From: Achromobacter piechaudii NBRC 102461
GTDB lineage: Bacteria; Pseudomonadota; Gammaproteobacteria; Burkholderiales; Burkholderiaceae_B
Reading direction: 5' to 3'
DNA: 64,000 bases
NCBI RefSeq assembly: GCF_001571245.1
Contig: NZ_BCTK01000008.1
Span: 1-64,000, forward strand
The notes under the pieces: generated by a model
Database searches by the model: none
What the model was told of the DNA's origin: nothing
Seen by the model: the letters and a program-made list of their open reading frames with translations, nothing else
Translations under genes and position numbers: made by a program
Part shown: positions 19,491 through 29,065 of the stretch, in pieces
How positions within the stretch are numbered: position 1 is the stretch's first letter
Layout of the letters: each line of letters opens with the position of its first letter

Positions 19491-20876
19491 TCAGCACGGC
19501 ACCGGCGCATTGCGGCGCGCATAGAACCACCACGTAATCACCATGCAGGTGGCGTAAAAGCCGATGAAGCAGAGCAGCGCCGCCTGCACGCCGCCCGTCA
19601 TTTCCAGCGAGGTGCCGAAGCTGCGCGGAATGAAGAAGCCGCCATACGCGCCGATGGCTCCCGAAAAGCCCAGCACGGCAGCGGACTCCTTGGCGGCCTC
19701 GGCCAGCGCGCGCTTCTGCCCGGCCGGACCCTGGCCGGCCGCGGCCTGCGTGCGTTCGCGCAGGAAGATCACGGGGATCATTCGGAACGTCGAGCCATTG
19801 CCCACGCCGGTCAGCGCGAACAGCACGATGAACATTGCAAGAAAGCCGTTGAAGTTGCCGCCCTGCCCCGCCACGGGCAGGAAGACCATCACGCCCAGCA
19901 CCGCCGCGATCATGCCGGCGAAGGTGGCCAGCGTGACGCGCGCGCCGCCCAGCTTGTCCGACACCCAGCCGCCCACGGGCCGCGTCAGCGAACCCACCAG
20001 CGGTCCCAAAAAGGCATACGCCATGGGGTTGACCTGCGGGAACAGCGTCTTGGTCAGCATGGCGAAGCCCGCCGAGAACCCGATGAACGAGCCGAACGTG
20101 CCCACATACAGCCAGCACATCAGCCAGTTGTGCTTGCGCTTGAAGATGACCGCCTGGTCCGCGAAGGACGCGCGCGCGTCGGCGATGTCGTTCATGCCGA
20201 ACCAGGCCGCAACCGCCGCGATGGCGATCGGCACCACCCAGATGAAGCCGGCGTTTTGCAGCCACAGGTTCTGCTGCGCGCCATTGACGGTGATCTCCTG
20301 CGGCGCGCCGCCAGCTACGCCGAAGACGCCCACCGAGATCACCACCGGCACGACGAACTGCACCAGCGACACGCCCAGGTTGCCGATGCCGGCGTTCAGC
20401 CCGGTCGCCAGGCCCTTCTTTTCCTTGGGGAAGAAGAAGCTGATGTTGGCCATGCTGGAACTGAAATTGCCGCCGCCCAGGCCGCACAGCAGCGCCAGGA
20501 TCAGCAGGGTCGGAAACGAGGTGGTCGGGTCGCGCAGCGCAAAACCCATGCCCAGCGCGGGCACCAGCAAGGACGCCGTCGAGATCGCCGTCCACTTGCG
20601 CCCGCCGAACACCGGCACCAGGAACGAATAGAAAATGCGCAGCGTGGCGCCCGACAACGCAGGCAGCGCCGTCAACCAGAACAGCTGGTTCTTGGACAGC
20701 ATGAAGCCGGCGCGGTCCAGGTTGACGACCACCACGCTCCACAGCATCCAGATGCTGAACGCCAGCATCAACGCGGGGATGGAGATCCAGAGATTGCGAT
20801 TGGCGACGCGGGCGCCGGTCTGCTTCCAGAAGCCGGGGTTCTCCGGCTCCCAACGCGTCAGGACTTGAGTGGACAT
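19491..20876 (-). CDS. narK2: Nitrate/nitrite transporter NarK2 (MFS)
   Basis: The 461-residue, 12-TM major facilitator protein has nitrate-porter signatures such as GNGSTFRMIPVIF and GAIGAYGGFFIP. Its position directly upstream of narG matches Pseudomonas-type NarK2, a nitrate/nitrite exchanger that feeds NarG and exports nitrite. It lies 37 bases after narK1. The K2 label follows gene order and resemblance; transport mode is inferred from the family. Confidence 0.9.
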   Translation of the reverse strand: MSTQVLTRWEPENPGFWKQTGARVANRNLWISIPALMLAFSIWMLWSVVVVNLDRAGFMLSKNQLFWLTALPALSGATLRIFYSFLVPVFGGRKWTAISTASLLVPALGMGFALRDPTTSFPTLLILALLCGLGGGNFSSSMANISFFFPKEKKGLATGLNAGIGNLGVSLVQFVVPVVISVGVFGVAGGAPQEITVNGAQQNLWLQNAGFIWVVPIAIAAVAAWFGMNDIADARASFADQAVIFKRKHNWLMCWLYVGTFGSFIGFSAGFAMLTKTLFPQVNPMAYAFLGPLVGSLTRPVGGWVSDKLGGARVTLATFAGMIAAVLGVMVFLPVAGQGGNFNGFLAMFIVLFALTGVGNGSTFRMIPVIFLRERTQAAAGQGPAGQKRALAEAAKESAAVLGFSGAIGAYGGFFIPRSFGTSLEMTGGVQAALLCFIGFYATCMVITWWFYARRNAPVPC

Positions 20877-20913
20877 AGAAGGCTCTGCAAGGTAGGGGCT
20901 GGGGAATGGGGAC

Positions 20914-22194
20914 TTACGCGGCTTGCTTGCCCGCGGTGGCGGCCTGGGCCTGGCCCAGTGCCGTGCTTTCGGGTCGGAAACTGAAGTGCATGAAGATCAG
21001 CGACACGCAGACCGTGCCGTACAGCAGCATGAACGCGCTGGAACGCACGCCGGTCAGGTCCAGCAGCACGCCGAACAGGATGGGCAAGATGAAGCCGCCC
21101 ATGCCGCCCGCCAGGCCGACGATGCCGGACACCGCGCCGATGTTTTCGCCGAACTCATCCGAGATGAACTTGAAGACGGAGGCCTTGCCGATGGCCATCG
21201 CGATGCCGACGATGAACAGCAGCACGGTGAAGGTGACCGGGCCCAGCGCGATGCCGAATTGCCGCGCGCCGTTGGCCGTCATCACGGTGAACTGGGTTTG
21301 CGGATAACTGAGCAGGAAGAACGCGACCCAGCACACCCACATCACCCACCACGTGGTCTTGTAGGCGCCGTAGCGGTCCGAGATCCAGCCGCCTAGCGCG
21401 CGCAAGACGCCGCCCGGCAAGGAAAAGCAGGCGGCCAGCAGTGCGGCCAGCTTCATGTCGAAACCGTATTCGCCGATGTAGTACTTGGTCATCCACAACG
21501 CCAGCGCCACATAGCCGCCGAACACGACCGAGTAGTACTGGCAGTAGCGCCAGACGCGCGGGTCGCGCAGCATGGCGAACTGTGCCGACAGGCTGGCGCC
21601 GCGCGTGACGCGGTGCGCCGGGTCCGACGCCGAGAACATCCAGAACAGCACCGCCGTCACCAGCAGCGCCACCGCGTAGACCTGCGGCACGATCACCCAC
21701 GCGCCGCCCGCCGCCGCGATCAACGCGGGCGCGACGAACTTGGTGATGGCCGAACCGGAGTTGCCCGCGCCGAACACGCCCATCGCCAGGCCCTGCTTGT
21801 TGCGCGGAAACCAGCGCGCCACATAGGGCGTGCCGACCGAGAACGAACCGCCGGTCAGGCCGACGAACAGGGCCAGCACCAGAAACTGCCAATACTCGGT
21901 GGCGTAGGACAGCAGCCAGATCGGCACCACCGCCAGCAGCATGAGGATGAAGAAAACGGGGCGGCCGCCGTAACGGTCGGTCCAGATGCCCAGCGGTACG
22001 CGCACCAGGGACCCGGTCAGCACCGGCATGGCGGCCAGCAGGCCGAACTGGGTTTCCGACAGGCCCAGTTGCGCCTTGATCGGAATGCCCAGCACCGCGA
22101 AGATCATCCATACCGCAAAGCAGATGGTGAAGGCGAACGTACTTGAAATCAGGACCCGCATCGGCCTGCCGGACGGGGTTGTTGCTGCTGTCAT
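20914..22194 (-). CDS. narK1: Nitrate transporter NarK1 (MFS)
   Basis: The 426-residue, 12-TM MFS protein has GAGNSGSAITKFVAPALI and SGIVGLAGGMGGFILPILFG, both nitrate/nitrite-porter motifs. As first gene of the island, shorter than NarK2 and without its inserts, it fits type I NarK (nitrate/proton symport), which starts respiration before nitrite builds up. The ATG at 22194 has GAGAG upstream. The divergent region to nnrS holds the regulatory sites. Confidence 0.9.
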   Translation of the reverse strand: MTAATTPSGRPMRVLISSTFAFTICFAVWMIFAVLGIPIKAQLGLSETQFGLLAAMPVLTGSLVRVPLGIWTDRYGGRPVFFILMLLAVVPIWLLSYATEYWQFLVLALFVGLTGGSFSVGTPYVARWFPRNKQGLAMGVFGAGNSGSAITKFVAPALIAAAGGAWVIVPQVYAVALLVTAVLFWMFSASDPAHRVTRGASLSAQFAMLRDPRVWRYCQYYSVVFGGYVALALWMTKYYIGEYGFDMKLAALLAACFSLPGGVLRALGGWISDRYGAYKTTWWVMWVCWVAFFLLSYPQTQFTVMTANGARQFGIALGPVTFTVLLFIVGIAMAIGKASVFKFISDEFGENIGAVSGIVGLAGGMGGFILPILFGVLLDLTGVRSSAFMLLYGTVCVSLIFMHFSFRPESTALGQAQAATAGKQAA

Positions 22195-22249
22195 GGTTAC
22201 TCTCGCTTAGGCTCACGAACACATGTCGTCAGCCTAGGCACGCGCCGCC

Positions 22250-22302
22250 CCCCCGACCATTCGCCGGCCGACCATTTGCCCCATGCCGATGTGCCTAGTC
22301 AC
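22250..22302 (-). promoter_or_regulatory. Copy 1 of the nar bipartite element (upstream of narK1)
   Basis: CCCCCGACCATTCGCCGG (22250-22267) and CTAGTCAC (22295-22302) match the blocks upstream of narG with the same spacing. GACCATTCGCC (22255-22265) recurs as GACCATTTGCC (22270-22280), a direct repeat 15 bases apart. It lies 56 bases upstream of the narK1 start, between it and the FNR-type box, so it probably covers the core promoter and leader. Confidence 0.6.
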
Positions 22303-22321
22303 TCGGGTTCGTGCCCCGCGT

Positions 22322-22335
22322 TTGCGCTGGATCAA
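22322..22335 (-). promoter_or_regulatory. FNR/ANR-type box for narK1 and perhaps nnrS
   Basis: TTGCGCTGGATCAA reads TTGATCCAGCGCAA on the minus strand, with one perfect half-site (TTGAT) and one partial, against TTGAT-N4-ATCAA. Its centre is about 134 bases upstream of narK1. A class II start 41 bases downstream would put transcription near 22287, consistent with oxygen control of the nar operon. Confidence 0.6.
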
Positions 22336-22369
22336 GCCCGCCCCTTTTGGCCAGCGCGCACTCAGGCTT

Positions 22370-22392
22370 AATATGTATTCACAATACACCTT
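22370..22392 (+). promoter_or_regulatory. NsrR-like operator upstream of nnrS
   Basis: AATATGTATT, a 3-base spacer, then AATACACCTT. The second half read in reverse is AAGGTGTATT. TGTATT/AATACA is a perfect inner dyad, and both halves resemble the NsrR half-site AAGATGYATTT. It ends 19 bases before the nnrS ATG, in a position suited to repression relieved by nitric oxide. Confidence 0.6.
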
Positions 22393-22411
22393 AAAAAACC
22401 GAGCGACCGCC

Positions 22412-23659
22412 ATGCCCCCCTTGCTGACCATTGATGAACCGGCCGCAGCCCCTGCCCGCCCTCGCCCGCAATGGCGCGCGTTTACTGAAATGGGCTTTCG
22501 GCCGCTGTACCTGGCGGGCTGCTTCTGGGCACTGGTGTCCGTCTGGCTATGGGTCCACGCGCCGGCCCGCATCACCGGCTTGCTGGGCGGCGTGTTCTGG
22601 CACGCCCATGAAATGCTGTGGGGCTTTGTCGCCACCATCGCGGTGGGTTTCCTGCTGACGGCGGGGGCTAACTGGACCGGCAAGAATCCCTTGCGCGGCA
22701 ATGCCTTGGCGGTGCTATGCGGCTTGTGGATCGTGGCGCGCATCGGGTATCTGATGCCCGGACGGCCCGCGTTCGTCGTCGCCATCGTGGCGGATCTGAC
22801 GTTCTTCGTGTGGGGCGCGGCAGCCTTGGGCCGCGCCGTCTGGGTCACGCGCAACCAGCGCAACGCGGGCGTGCCGTTCCTGATGCTGGGGCTGGCCGCG
22901 ACCAACGCGCTGTACTTGTGGGCGGCGGCGCAAGGCGACTATCCGGCGCTGATGCGCTACTTCAATGCCGGCCTGCTGTGCATGGCGGTGCTGACCCTGC
23001 TGATCGCGCGCCGAGTCATTCCGTTCTTCGCCAAGCGCGCGGTGACGGGCCTGGACATCCCGGCGCAGACCCGCAGCGGCCATTGGCAGTTGGCGACGGG
23101 CGTAGTCGCCATCGCGTGCCTGCTGGCCGGACAGCCAAACGCAGCGGCGCTGGCGCTGGCCGCCACCGGCCTGATCGCGCTATGGCAATGGCTGACCTGG
23201 AAACCCTGGGCGGTGCGGCGCGTGCCGCTGTTGTGGATTCTTTACGCCGGATACCTGGGGCTGGGCGCGGGCCTGGTGGTGGGCGCGGCGCAATTGGCCG
23301 GCATCGTCATCCGGCCCGCCTGGCCCGCGCACGTCATCGGCGTGGCGGGGTTTTCCGTATTGATCGTGGGCATGGTGACCCGCACCGCGCTGGGTCACCT
23401 GGGCCGGCCCTTGCAGACCGACCGGAGCATGGTCGCCAGTTTCGTGCTGATGATCGTGGCGGCGCTGCTGCGGCTGGCGGCCTTGTGGCCCAGCGTGGCC
23501 AGCATGGGCCTGCTGCATGCCGCCACCAGCGCCTGGGTGCTGGCGATGGGCCTGTATTTGTGGCGCTTTGTTCCGCTGATGGTCCGCCCGCGCGCCGACG
23601 CCGCCAAGCCGGCGGCGCCGATGATGCGGATGATGCCGGTTGCGCGTCCGCGCGGCTAG
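22412..23659 (+). CDS. nnrS: NnrS family heme-copper membrane protein (nitric oxide response)
   Basis: 415 residues from the ATG at 22412. In-frame starts at 22283 and 22373 are upstream of or inside the putative NsrR operator and are rejected. The protein has about 12 TM segments and conserved FRPLYLAG, FWHAHEMLWGF and ARRVIPFFAKRAV motifs, with the His residues typical of NnrS. NnrS proteins are linked to tolerance of nitric oxide formed during denitrification. Divergent placement beside narK1 and the NsrR-like site agree with that. Confidence 0.93.
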   Translation: MPPLLTIDEPAAAPARPRPQWRAFTEMGFRPLYLAGCFWALVSVWLWVHAPARITGLLGGVFWHAHEMLWGFVATIAVGFLLTAGANWTGKNPLRGNALAVLCGLWIVARIGYLMPGRPAFVVAIVADLTFFVWGAAALGRAVWVTRNQRNAGVPFLMLGLAATNALYLWAAAQGDYPALMRYFNAGLLCMAVLTLLIARRVIPFFAKRAVTGLDIPAQTRSGHWQLATGVVAIACLLAGQPNAAALALAATGLIALWQWLTWKPWAVRRVPLLWILYAGYLGLGAGLVVGAAQLAGIVIRPAWPAHVIGVAGFSVLIVGMVTRTALGHLGRPLQTDRSMVASFVLMIVAALLRLAALWPSVASMGLLHAATSAWVLAMGLYLWRFVPLMVRPRADAAKPAAPMMRMMPVARPRG

Positions 23660-23667
23660 GGGCTGCG

Positions 23668-23687
23668 GCCGGGGTTTTGGCCCCGGC
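23668..23687. terminator. Hairpin between convergent nnrS and the unknown gene
   Basis: GCCGGGG and CCCCGGC flank the loop TTTTGG, nine bases after the nnrS stop and 13 before the stop of the convergent gene. It can form on both strands and probably ends transcription both ways, although no long T run follows. Confidence 0.55.
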
Positions 23688-23700
23688 GCTGCCTAACGGA

Positions 23701-24642
23701 TCAGTCGCGTCCTTCGCGGCGCTCGATGGCCGCCACTTCGCGGCGCATCGCCTTGAGCCACGCCTTCAACTGGCCCTCGTCCGAGAATTGCATGACCTCG
23801 TGTTCCAGTTCGCTGATGTACTCCTGGATGTCGACGATGTCGGCGTCCAGTTCTTCCAGCACCGTCTCCGGGTCGAACGAGGCGAAGGGGTCCAGGTCAT
23901 AGCGCAGCTTGAAGCCCTCTTCCGCGTAGCTGGCCAGATGCAGCACTTCGTCCAGCTGCGCCTGTAGCGTGGCGTTCGCTTGCGGCAGGCCGGCATCCGG
24001 CACGTCCGCCAGCGGCGTCAGGTCCGGCGTGCCTTGCTTGCGCCGCGCCGCTTCCTCGTCCTGCATCGCCTGCCAGGCCACCGCATTGGGCGTGGTGTTG
24101 CGCAGGGCCGCGCGCGCCATGGCGAGCAGGTCTTCGGCTTCCTCGTCCTCGAATTGGTCCTGGATGATGCGAAGCAACTGCGTCGGCGTGAAGGTCGACA
24201 GATCGGTGTCCGGGTCCAGCTCCAGCGCCTCGATCAGTTCGGCCTTGGCGTCTTCGCTTTCATCGGCGGAGGCCTCGTCGTAGTCCAAACCGCTGTGCTT
24301 CTTGTAAAGCGTCTTGAGCCGCGCCGCGTCGCAGCCAGCCGGCAGCTCGCCCTTGGCGTCCAGCAACAGCAATTCGGCGGAAAACTCGGTCACCAGCTCG
24401 GACACGAATTCGCGTTCGGCCTTGGACAGGCCCATGTTCTTGTACGCGTGGTCAAAGCACAGCACGAGCTTCATGCGCAGCTCGTGCAGCTTGGTCTCAA
24501 GCGGCGCCAGCCCTTCGGTGTACTTGCGCTGGTACTCGGCCTCGATCGCTTGCCATTGATCCAGGCGGCCGCGTTCCGTTTCCAGCCTTGCCTGTAGACG
24601 TTCGAATAACTGACGCGGGGTTTCTAGTGAATGCTCGCCCAT
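23701..24642 (-). CDS. Unknown acidic, helical protein (313 aa)
   Basis: Not recognised. The sequence is strongly acidic and predicted mostly alpha-helical. It has an N-terminal coiled-coil-like part (LFERLQARLETERGRLDQWQAIEAEY), a central region with Asp/Glu runs (SADESEDAKAEL, DQFEDEEAEDLLAMAR) and a C-terminal helix LKAWLKAMRREVAAIERREGRD. There is no signal peptide or TM segment. The ATG at 24642 has AAGGAG nine bases upstream, so it looks genuinely expressed. It is divergent from the RND operon and shares its Fur-like-box region. Some such proteins are loosely called DnaJ-like, but I see no HPD J-domain motif. Confidence 0.8.
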   Translation of the reverse strand: MGEHSLETPRQLFERLQARLETERGRLDQWQAIEAEYQRKYTEGLAPLETKLHELRMKLVLCFDHAYKNMGLSKAEREFVSELVTEFSAELLLLDAKGELPAGCDAARLKTLYKKHSGLDYDEASADESEDAKAELIEALELDPDTDLSTFTPTQLLRIIQDQFEDEEAEDLLAMARAALRNTTPNAVAWQAMQDEEAARRKQGTPDLTPLADVPDAGLPQANATLQAQLDEVLHLASYAEEGFKLRYDLDPFASFDPETVLEELDADIVDIQEYISELEHEVMQFSDEGQLKAWLKAMRREVAAIERREGRD

Positions 24643-24723
24643 GACCTGCTCCTTGCAAACCGGCTGATGAAATTAGCCGCCACTCTAAACGATTCGCGCG
24701 CCGCGTTCCTGTCTTATTCAATC

Positions 24724-24742
24724 AATAACGCTAATCATTATT
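24724..24742. promoter_or_regulatory. Fur-like box upstream of the RND operon
   Basis: AATAACGCTAATCATTATT matches 15 of 19 positions of the classical Fur consensus GATAATGATAATCATTATC, counted by eye. It is in an AT-rich stretch 52 bases upstream of the efflux adaptor gene and 82 upstream of the divergent unknown gene. Iron control is inferred. Confidence 0.5.
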
Positions 24743-24793
24743 ATTAATATAGAATCTCGGCTGTCCGCAACACCCCCAAGATTGGCAGCCCCG

Positions 24794-25963
24794 ATGTCCC
24801 TGCCCCCTTCCACGGGCCCTGCCCCCCGCCGCCCCCGCCTGATCCTATGCGCCGCCGCCTTGCTGCTGGCCGTGCTGGTGGCCATCGCGTGGTGGATGAC
24901 AGGCAGTCAGGGCCCGCCCGCCCCGCGCCCTCCCGACTACGGCCAGATTCCCGTTGCCGTCAGCGTCGCCGCCGCCCGCGTCGGCCCCTTGCAGCGCGAG
25001 CTGCATGCGCTGGGCACGATCACTTCGCTGAACCAGGTGGTGCTGCGCAGCCAGGTGGAAGGTGAACTGATGCGCCTCTATTACACCGAGGGTCAGCGCG
25101 TTGTGCGCGGCCAGTTGCTGGCCGAGATCGACCCGCGCCCCTACCAGACCGCGCTGGCGGCCGCCGAAGGCGAGCTGGCGCGTACCCAGGCCCTGCTCGA
25201 CAACGCGCAGGCCGATCTGCAACGTTATCGCAAGCTGGCTCGTCAGGAATCGGTGGCCGGGCAGCAGCTGGACACGGCCCAGGCGCAGGTGCGCGCGTAC
25301 AGCGCGCAGCGCGAACTGAACCGCGCCCAGGTGGCCGACGCGCAGCGGCTGCTGGACCTGACCCGCATCGTCGCGCCGCACGATGGCCGCATCGGGCTGC
25401 GCCGCGTCGACGCCGGCAACCATGTGCGCGCCAACGATGCCGACGGGCTGACCACGCTGGTGCAGACCGCGCCTATTTCAGCGCTGTTCAGCATTTCCGA
25501 AACGCGGCTGGACCTGCTGCGCCAGGCGCAGGCCGGCACGGCCGTGCTGCGCGTGCAGGCCTGGGATGCCGATGACCGCCGCCTGCTGGCCGAAGGCACG
25601 CTCGAAGCGCTGGACAACCGCATCCAGGCCACCAGCGGCACCGTGCGGCTGCGCGCCCGTTTCGAGAACGCCGACGAATCGTTGTTTCCCAACCAGTTCG
25701 TGAACATCCGGCTGGCCGTCGTCCAGCAGGACAGCGCGGTCACGATCCCGTCGGCCGCCGTGCAGTATGGCTCGGAAGGCGCGTTCGTCTTCGTGATCGG
25801 TGATGATGCCCGCGCCACGCGCCGCGTGTTGCAGCTGGGCGCGGCCAATGCGGGCCACGTCGTCGTGCAGGCCGGGCTGGCGCCCGCCGAGCGCGTCGTG
25901 GTCGAAGGCGTGGACCGCCTGCACGACGGCCGCAACGTCCAGATCGTCGAACCCCTGAGTTGA
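24794..25963 (+). CDS. RND efflux periplasmic adaptor (MuxA/MdtA-like)
   Basis: 389 residues from the ATG at 24794; an in-frame TTG at 24782 is an alternative. It has an N-terminal membrane anchor (LILCAAALLLAVLVAIAWWM), a lipoyl-like segment (VVLRSQVEGELMRLYYTEGQRVVRGQLLAEIDPRPY), a helical hairpin and beta-barrel domain, as in MdtA-type membrane fusion proteins. It would link the inner-membrane pump to an outer-membrane channel. It is followed after 21 bases by two RND pump genes, as in mdtABC/muxABC. Confidence 0.92.
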   Translation: MSLPPSTGPAPRRPRLILCAAALLLAVLVAIAWWMTGSQGPPAPRPPDYGQIPVAVSVAAARVGPLQRELHALGTITSLNQVVLRSQVEGELMRLYYTEGQRVVRGQLLAEIDPRPYQTALAAAEGELARTQALLDNAQADLQRYRKLARQESVAGQQLDTAQAQVRAYSAQRELNRAQVADAQRLLDLTRIVAPHDGRIGLRRVDAGNHVRANDADGLTTLVQTAPISALFSISETRLDLLRQAQAGTAVLRVQAWDADDRRLLAEGTLEALDNRIQATSGTVRLRARFENADESLFPNQFVNIRLAVVQQDSAVTIPSAAVQYGSEGAFVFVIGDDARATRRVLQLGAANAGHVVVQAGLAPAERVVVEGVDRLHDGRNVQIVEPLS

Positions 25964-25984
25964 ATCCCCTGACTTGAATCCTGC

Positions 25985-28900
25985 ATGAGCCTGTCACGCC
26001 CCTTCATCCTGCGTCCGGTCGCCTCGTCCTTCCTGATGATCGCCCTGCTGCTCTCGGGCATCCTCGCCTGGCGCATGCTGCCCGTGGCCGCGCTGCCGCA
26101 GGTGGACTACCCCATCATCCAGGTCAGCACGCAGTATCCGGGGGCCAGCCCCAACGTGACGGCGCGCGCCGTGACCGCGCCGCTGGAGCGGCGCTTCGGG
26201 CAGATCCCGGGCGTCAAGCAGATGTCGTCCACCAGCGGCAGCGGCATCTCGGTGATCACCTTGCAGTTCTCGCTGGACGTGTCGCTGGGCGTGGCCGAAC
26301 AGGAGGTGCAGGCGGCCATCAGCGCCAGCGCCTCGCTGCTGCCCAATGACCTGCCCACGCCGCCCGTGTACCGCAAGGTCAACCCGGCCGACGTGCCCAT
26401 CCTGACGCTGGCCATCACCTCCGATTCCCTGCCCCTGCCCACCGTGTACGACCTGGTCGACACGCGCATGACGCAGCGCCTGTCGCAGTTGTCGGGCGTG
26501 GGCATGGTGAGCCTTGCCGGCGGCCAGCGGCCGGCCGTGCGCGTGCAGGTCAATCCGATGGCGCTGGCCGCGCGCGGCTTGCAGCTGTCCGACGTGCAAG
26601 AGGCCATCGCCAAGGCCAACTCGAACCAGCCCAAGGGCAGTTTCGACGGCCCCGTGCGTTCGGTCATCATGGACGCGAACGACCAGCTGCACAGCGCCGA
26701 CGAATACCGCGAACTGATCGTCGCCTGGAAAAACGGCGCGCCGGTGCGGCTGGGCCAGGTCGCCACCATCGAGGACGGCGCCGAAGACCGCTACCTGGCA
26801 GCCTGGGTCGACCAGCAGCCCGCCGTGCTGGTCAATATCCAACGCCAGCCGGGCGCCAACGTGATCGCCGTGGCCGACCAGGTCAAGGCGCTGCTGCCGC
26901 AGCTGACCGCCAGCCTGCCCGCCGCCGCGCAGGTCCGCATCCTGACCGACCGCACCGAGAGCATTCGCGCGTCGGTGCGCGGCGTGCAATGGGAATTGGT
27001 GTTCGCCGTGGGGCTCGTGGTGCTGGTGACCTTCCTGTTCCTGCGCAACCTGCCCGCCACGCTGATCCCCAGCCTGGCCGTGCCCTTGTCCCTGATCGGC
27101 ACCTTCGGCTTCATGCATCTGGCGGGCTTTTCCACCAACAACCTGACGTTGATGGCGCTGACCATCGGCGCGGGCTTCGTGGTGGATGACGCCATCGTGA
27201 TGCTGGAGAACATCGCGCGTTACCGGGAACAGGGGCACAGCCCCATGTCGGCCGCGCTCAAGGGCGCGGGCCAGATCGGCTTCACGCTGGTATCGCTGAC
27301 CCTGTCGCTGATCGCCGTGCTGATCCCGCTGCTGTTCATGGAAGACGTGGTAGGCCGGCTCTTCCGCGAATTCGCCATCACGCTGGCGGTCGCCATCCTG
27401 ATCTCGCTGGCGGTCTCGCTGACCCTGACGCCGATGATGTGCGCGCGCCTGCTGCCCGCGCACGTGCAGTCGCGGCCCGGCCTGATGGACCGTATCCAGG
27501 CGCGCTACGCGGGCTGGCTGGACGTGACGCTGCGCCACCAGCGCCTGACGCTGCTGGTCATGGTCGGCACGGTGGCACTGACCGGGCTGCTGTACCTGCT
27601 GGTGCCCAAGGGCTTCTTTCCGGTGCAGGACGGCGGCGTGCTGCAAGGCGTGACGCAGTCCGCGCAAAACACGTCGTTCGACGCCATGGCGCGCCGCCAG
27701 CAGGCGGTGGCGCAGGCGCTGCTGGCCGATCCGGACGTGCAGAGCCTGTCATCCTTCATCGGCATCGACGGCATGAACACCACGCTGAACACGGGCCGGC
27801 TGCTGATCAACCTGAAACCCTGGGCCGAGCGCGGCGCGCCGCTGACCGACATCATGGCGCGGCTGGACGCGCGGGTCGGGCAGGTGCAAGGCATCTCGCT
27901 CACGCTGCAACCGGTGCAGGAATTGAATATCGAAGACCGCGTCAGCCGGGGCCAATACCTGTTCAGCCTGACCTCGCCCGACAACGCGCTGTTGACGCAG
28001 TGGAGCCAGGCGCTCATGCAGCGGCTGGCGCAATCGCCCGCGCTGGCTGAACTGTCGTCCGACCTGCAAGGCAATGGCCGTCAGGCCTATCTTGAAGTGT
28101 CGCGCGATACGGCGGCGCGCCTGGGCGTGACGATGGATGACGTGGTGCAGGCGCTGTACAACGCCTTTGGCCAGCGCCAGGTAGCCACGCTGTTCACGCA
28201 GTCGAACCAGTACCGCGTGGTGCTGGAGATGGACCGCAGCCTGGCGCTGGGGCCCGATGCGCTGGAACGCATCCATCTGCAAACCGAGGACGGGCAGGCG
28301 ATTCCGCTGTCGGCACTGGCCACGGTCAGCGAACGCGCCGTGCCGCTGGCCATCAACCACCTGTCGCAGTTTCCCGCCGTGAACCTGTCGTTCAACCTGC
28401 CGCGCGGCGGCTCGCTGGGCGACGCCATTGCCGCCATCGAAGCCGCACGCGACGACATCGCCATGCCGCCCGCCGTGGAATTGCGGTTGCAAGGCGCGGC
28501 GGCGGCGTTCAAGGCGTCTCTGTCCAATACGCTGTGGCTCATGCTGGCGGCGGTCATCACGATGTATCTGGTGCTGGGCATGCTGTATGAAAGCGCCATC
28601 CATCCCGTCACGATCCTGTCGACGCTGCCCTCGGCCGCCGTCGGCGCGTTGCTGGCGCTGCTGCTGACCGGCCGGCCGCTGGACCTGATCGCCGTCATCG
28701 GCATCATCCTGCTGATCGGGCTGGTGAAAAAGAACGGCATCATGATGGTGGACTTCGCGCTGGAAGCCGAGCGCACACGCGGGCTGTCGCCGCAAGAGGC
28801 CATCCGCGAAGCGGCGCTGCTGCGGCTGCGGCCAATTCTGATGACGACGCTGGCCGCGCTGTTCGGCGCGTTGCCGCTGATGCTTGCCACGGGTTCCGGC

Positions 28901-29065
28901 GCGGAGCTGCGCCAGCCGCTGGGCTGGGTCATGGTGGGCGGCTTGCTGGTCAGCCAGGTGCTGACGCTGTTCACCACGCCCGCCGTCTACCTGTTCTTTC
29001 ATCGCTTGGGCCAGCGGCGCGGCGTCACCGGCAAGGCGGCCGGGGCTGACGGGTCCCAGGCATGA
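25985..29065 (+). CDS. RND multidrug efflux pump subunit (MuxB/MdtB-like)
   Basis: The 1026-residue inner-membrane transporter starts [43 protein letters not shown], the usual MdtB beginning. It has a first TM segment, two large periplasmic loops and the TM4 proton-relay pair in [23 protein letters not shown]. It probably forms a mixed trimer with the next gene product, as MdtB does with MdtC. Its stop overlaps the downstream start by 4 bases. Confidence 0.94.
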   Translation: MSLSRPFILRPVASSFLMIALLLSGILAWRMLPVAALPQVDYPIIQVSTQYPGASPNVTARAVTAPLERRFGQIPGVKQMSSTSGSGISVITLQFSLDVSLGVAEQEVQAAISASASLLPNDLPTPPVYRKVNPADVPILTLAITSDSLPLPTVYDLVDTRMTQRLSQLSGVGMVSLAGGQRPAVRVQVNPMALAARGLQLSDVQEAIAKANSNQPKGSFDGPVRSVIMDANDQLHSADEYRELIVAWKNGAPVRLGQVATIEDGAEDRYLAAWVDQQPAVLVNIQRQPGANVIAVADQVKALLPQLTASLPAAAQVRILTDRTESIRASVRGVQWELVFAVGLVVLVTFLFLRNLPATLIPSLAVPLSLIGTFGFMHLAGFSTNNLTLMALTIGAGFVVDDAIVMLENIARYREQGHSPMSAALKGAGQIGFTLVSLTLSLIAVLIPLLFMEDVVGRLFREFAITLAVAILISLAVSLTLTPMMCARLLPAHVQSRPGLMDRIQARYAGWLDVTLRHQRLTLLVMVGTVALTGLLYLLVPKGFFPVQDGGVLQGVTQSAQNTSFDAMARRQQAVAQALLADPDVQSLSSFIGIDGMNTTLNTGRLLINLKPWAERGAPLTDIMARLDARVGQVQGISLTLQPVQELNIEDRVSRGQYLFSLTSPDNALLTQWSQALMQRLAQSPALAELSSDLQGNGRQAYLEVSRDTAARLGVTMDDVVQALYNAFGQRQVATLFTQSNQYRVVLEMDRSLALGPDALERIHLQTEDGQAIPLSALATVSERAVPLAINHLSQFPAVNLSFNLPRGGSLGDAIAAIEAARDDIAMPPAVELRLQGAAAAFKASLSNTLWLMLAAVITMYLVLGMLYESAIHPVTILSTLPSAAVGALLALLLTGRPLDLIAVIGIILLIGLVKKNGIMMVDFALEAERTRGLSPQEAIREAALLRLRPILMTTLAALFGALPLMLATGSGAELRQPLGWVMVGGLLVSQVLTLFTTPAVYLFFHRLGQRRGVTGKAAGADGSQA

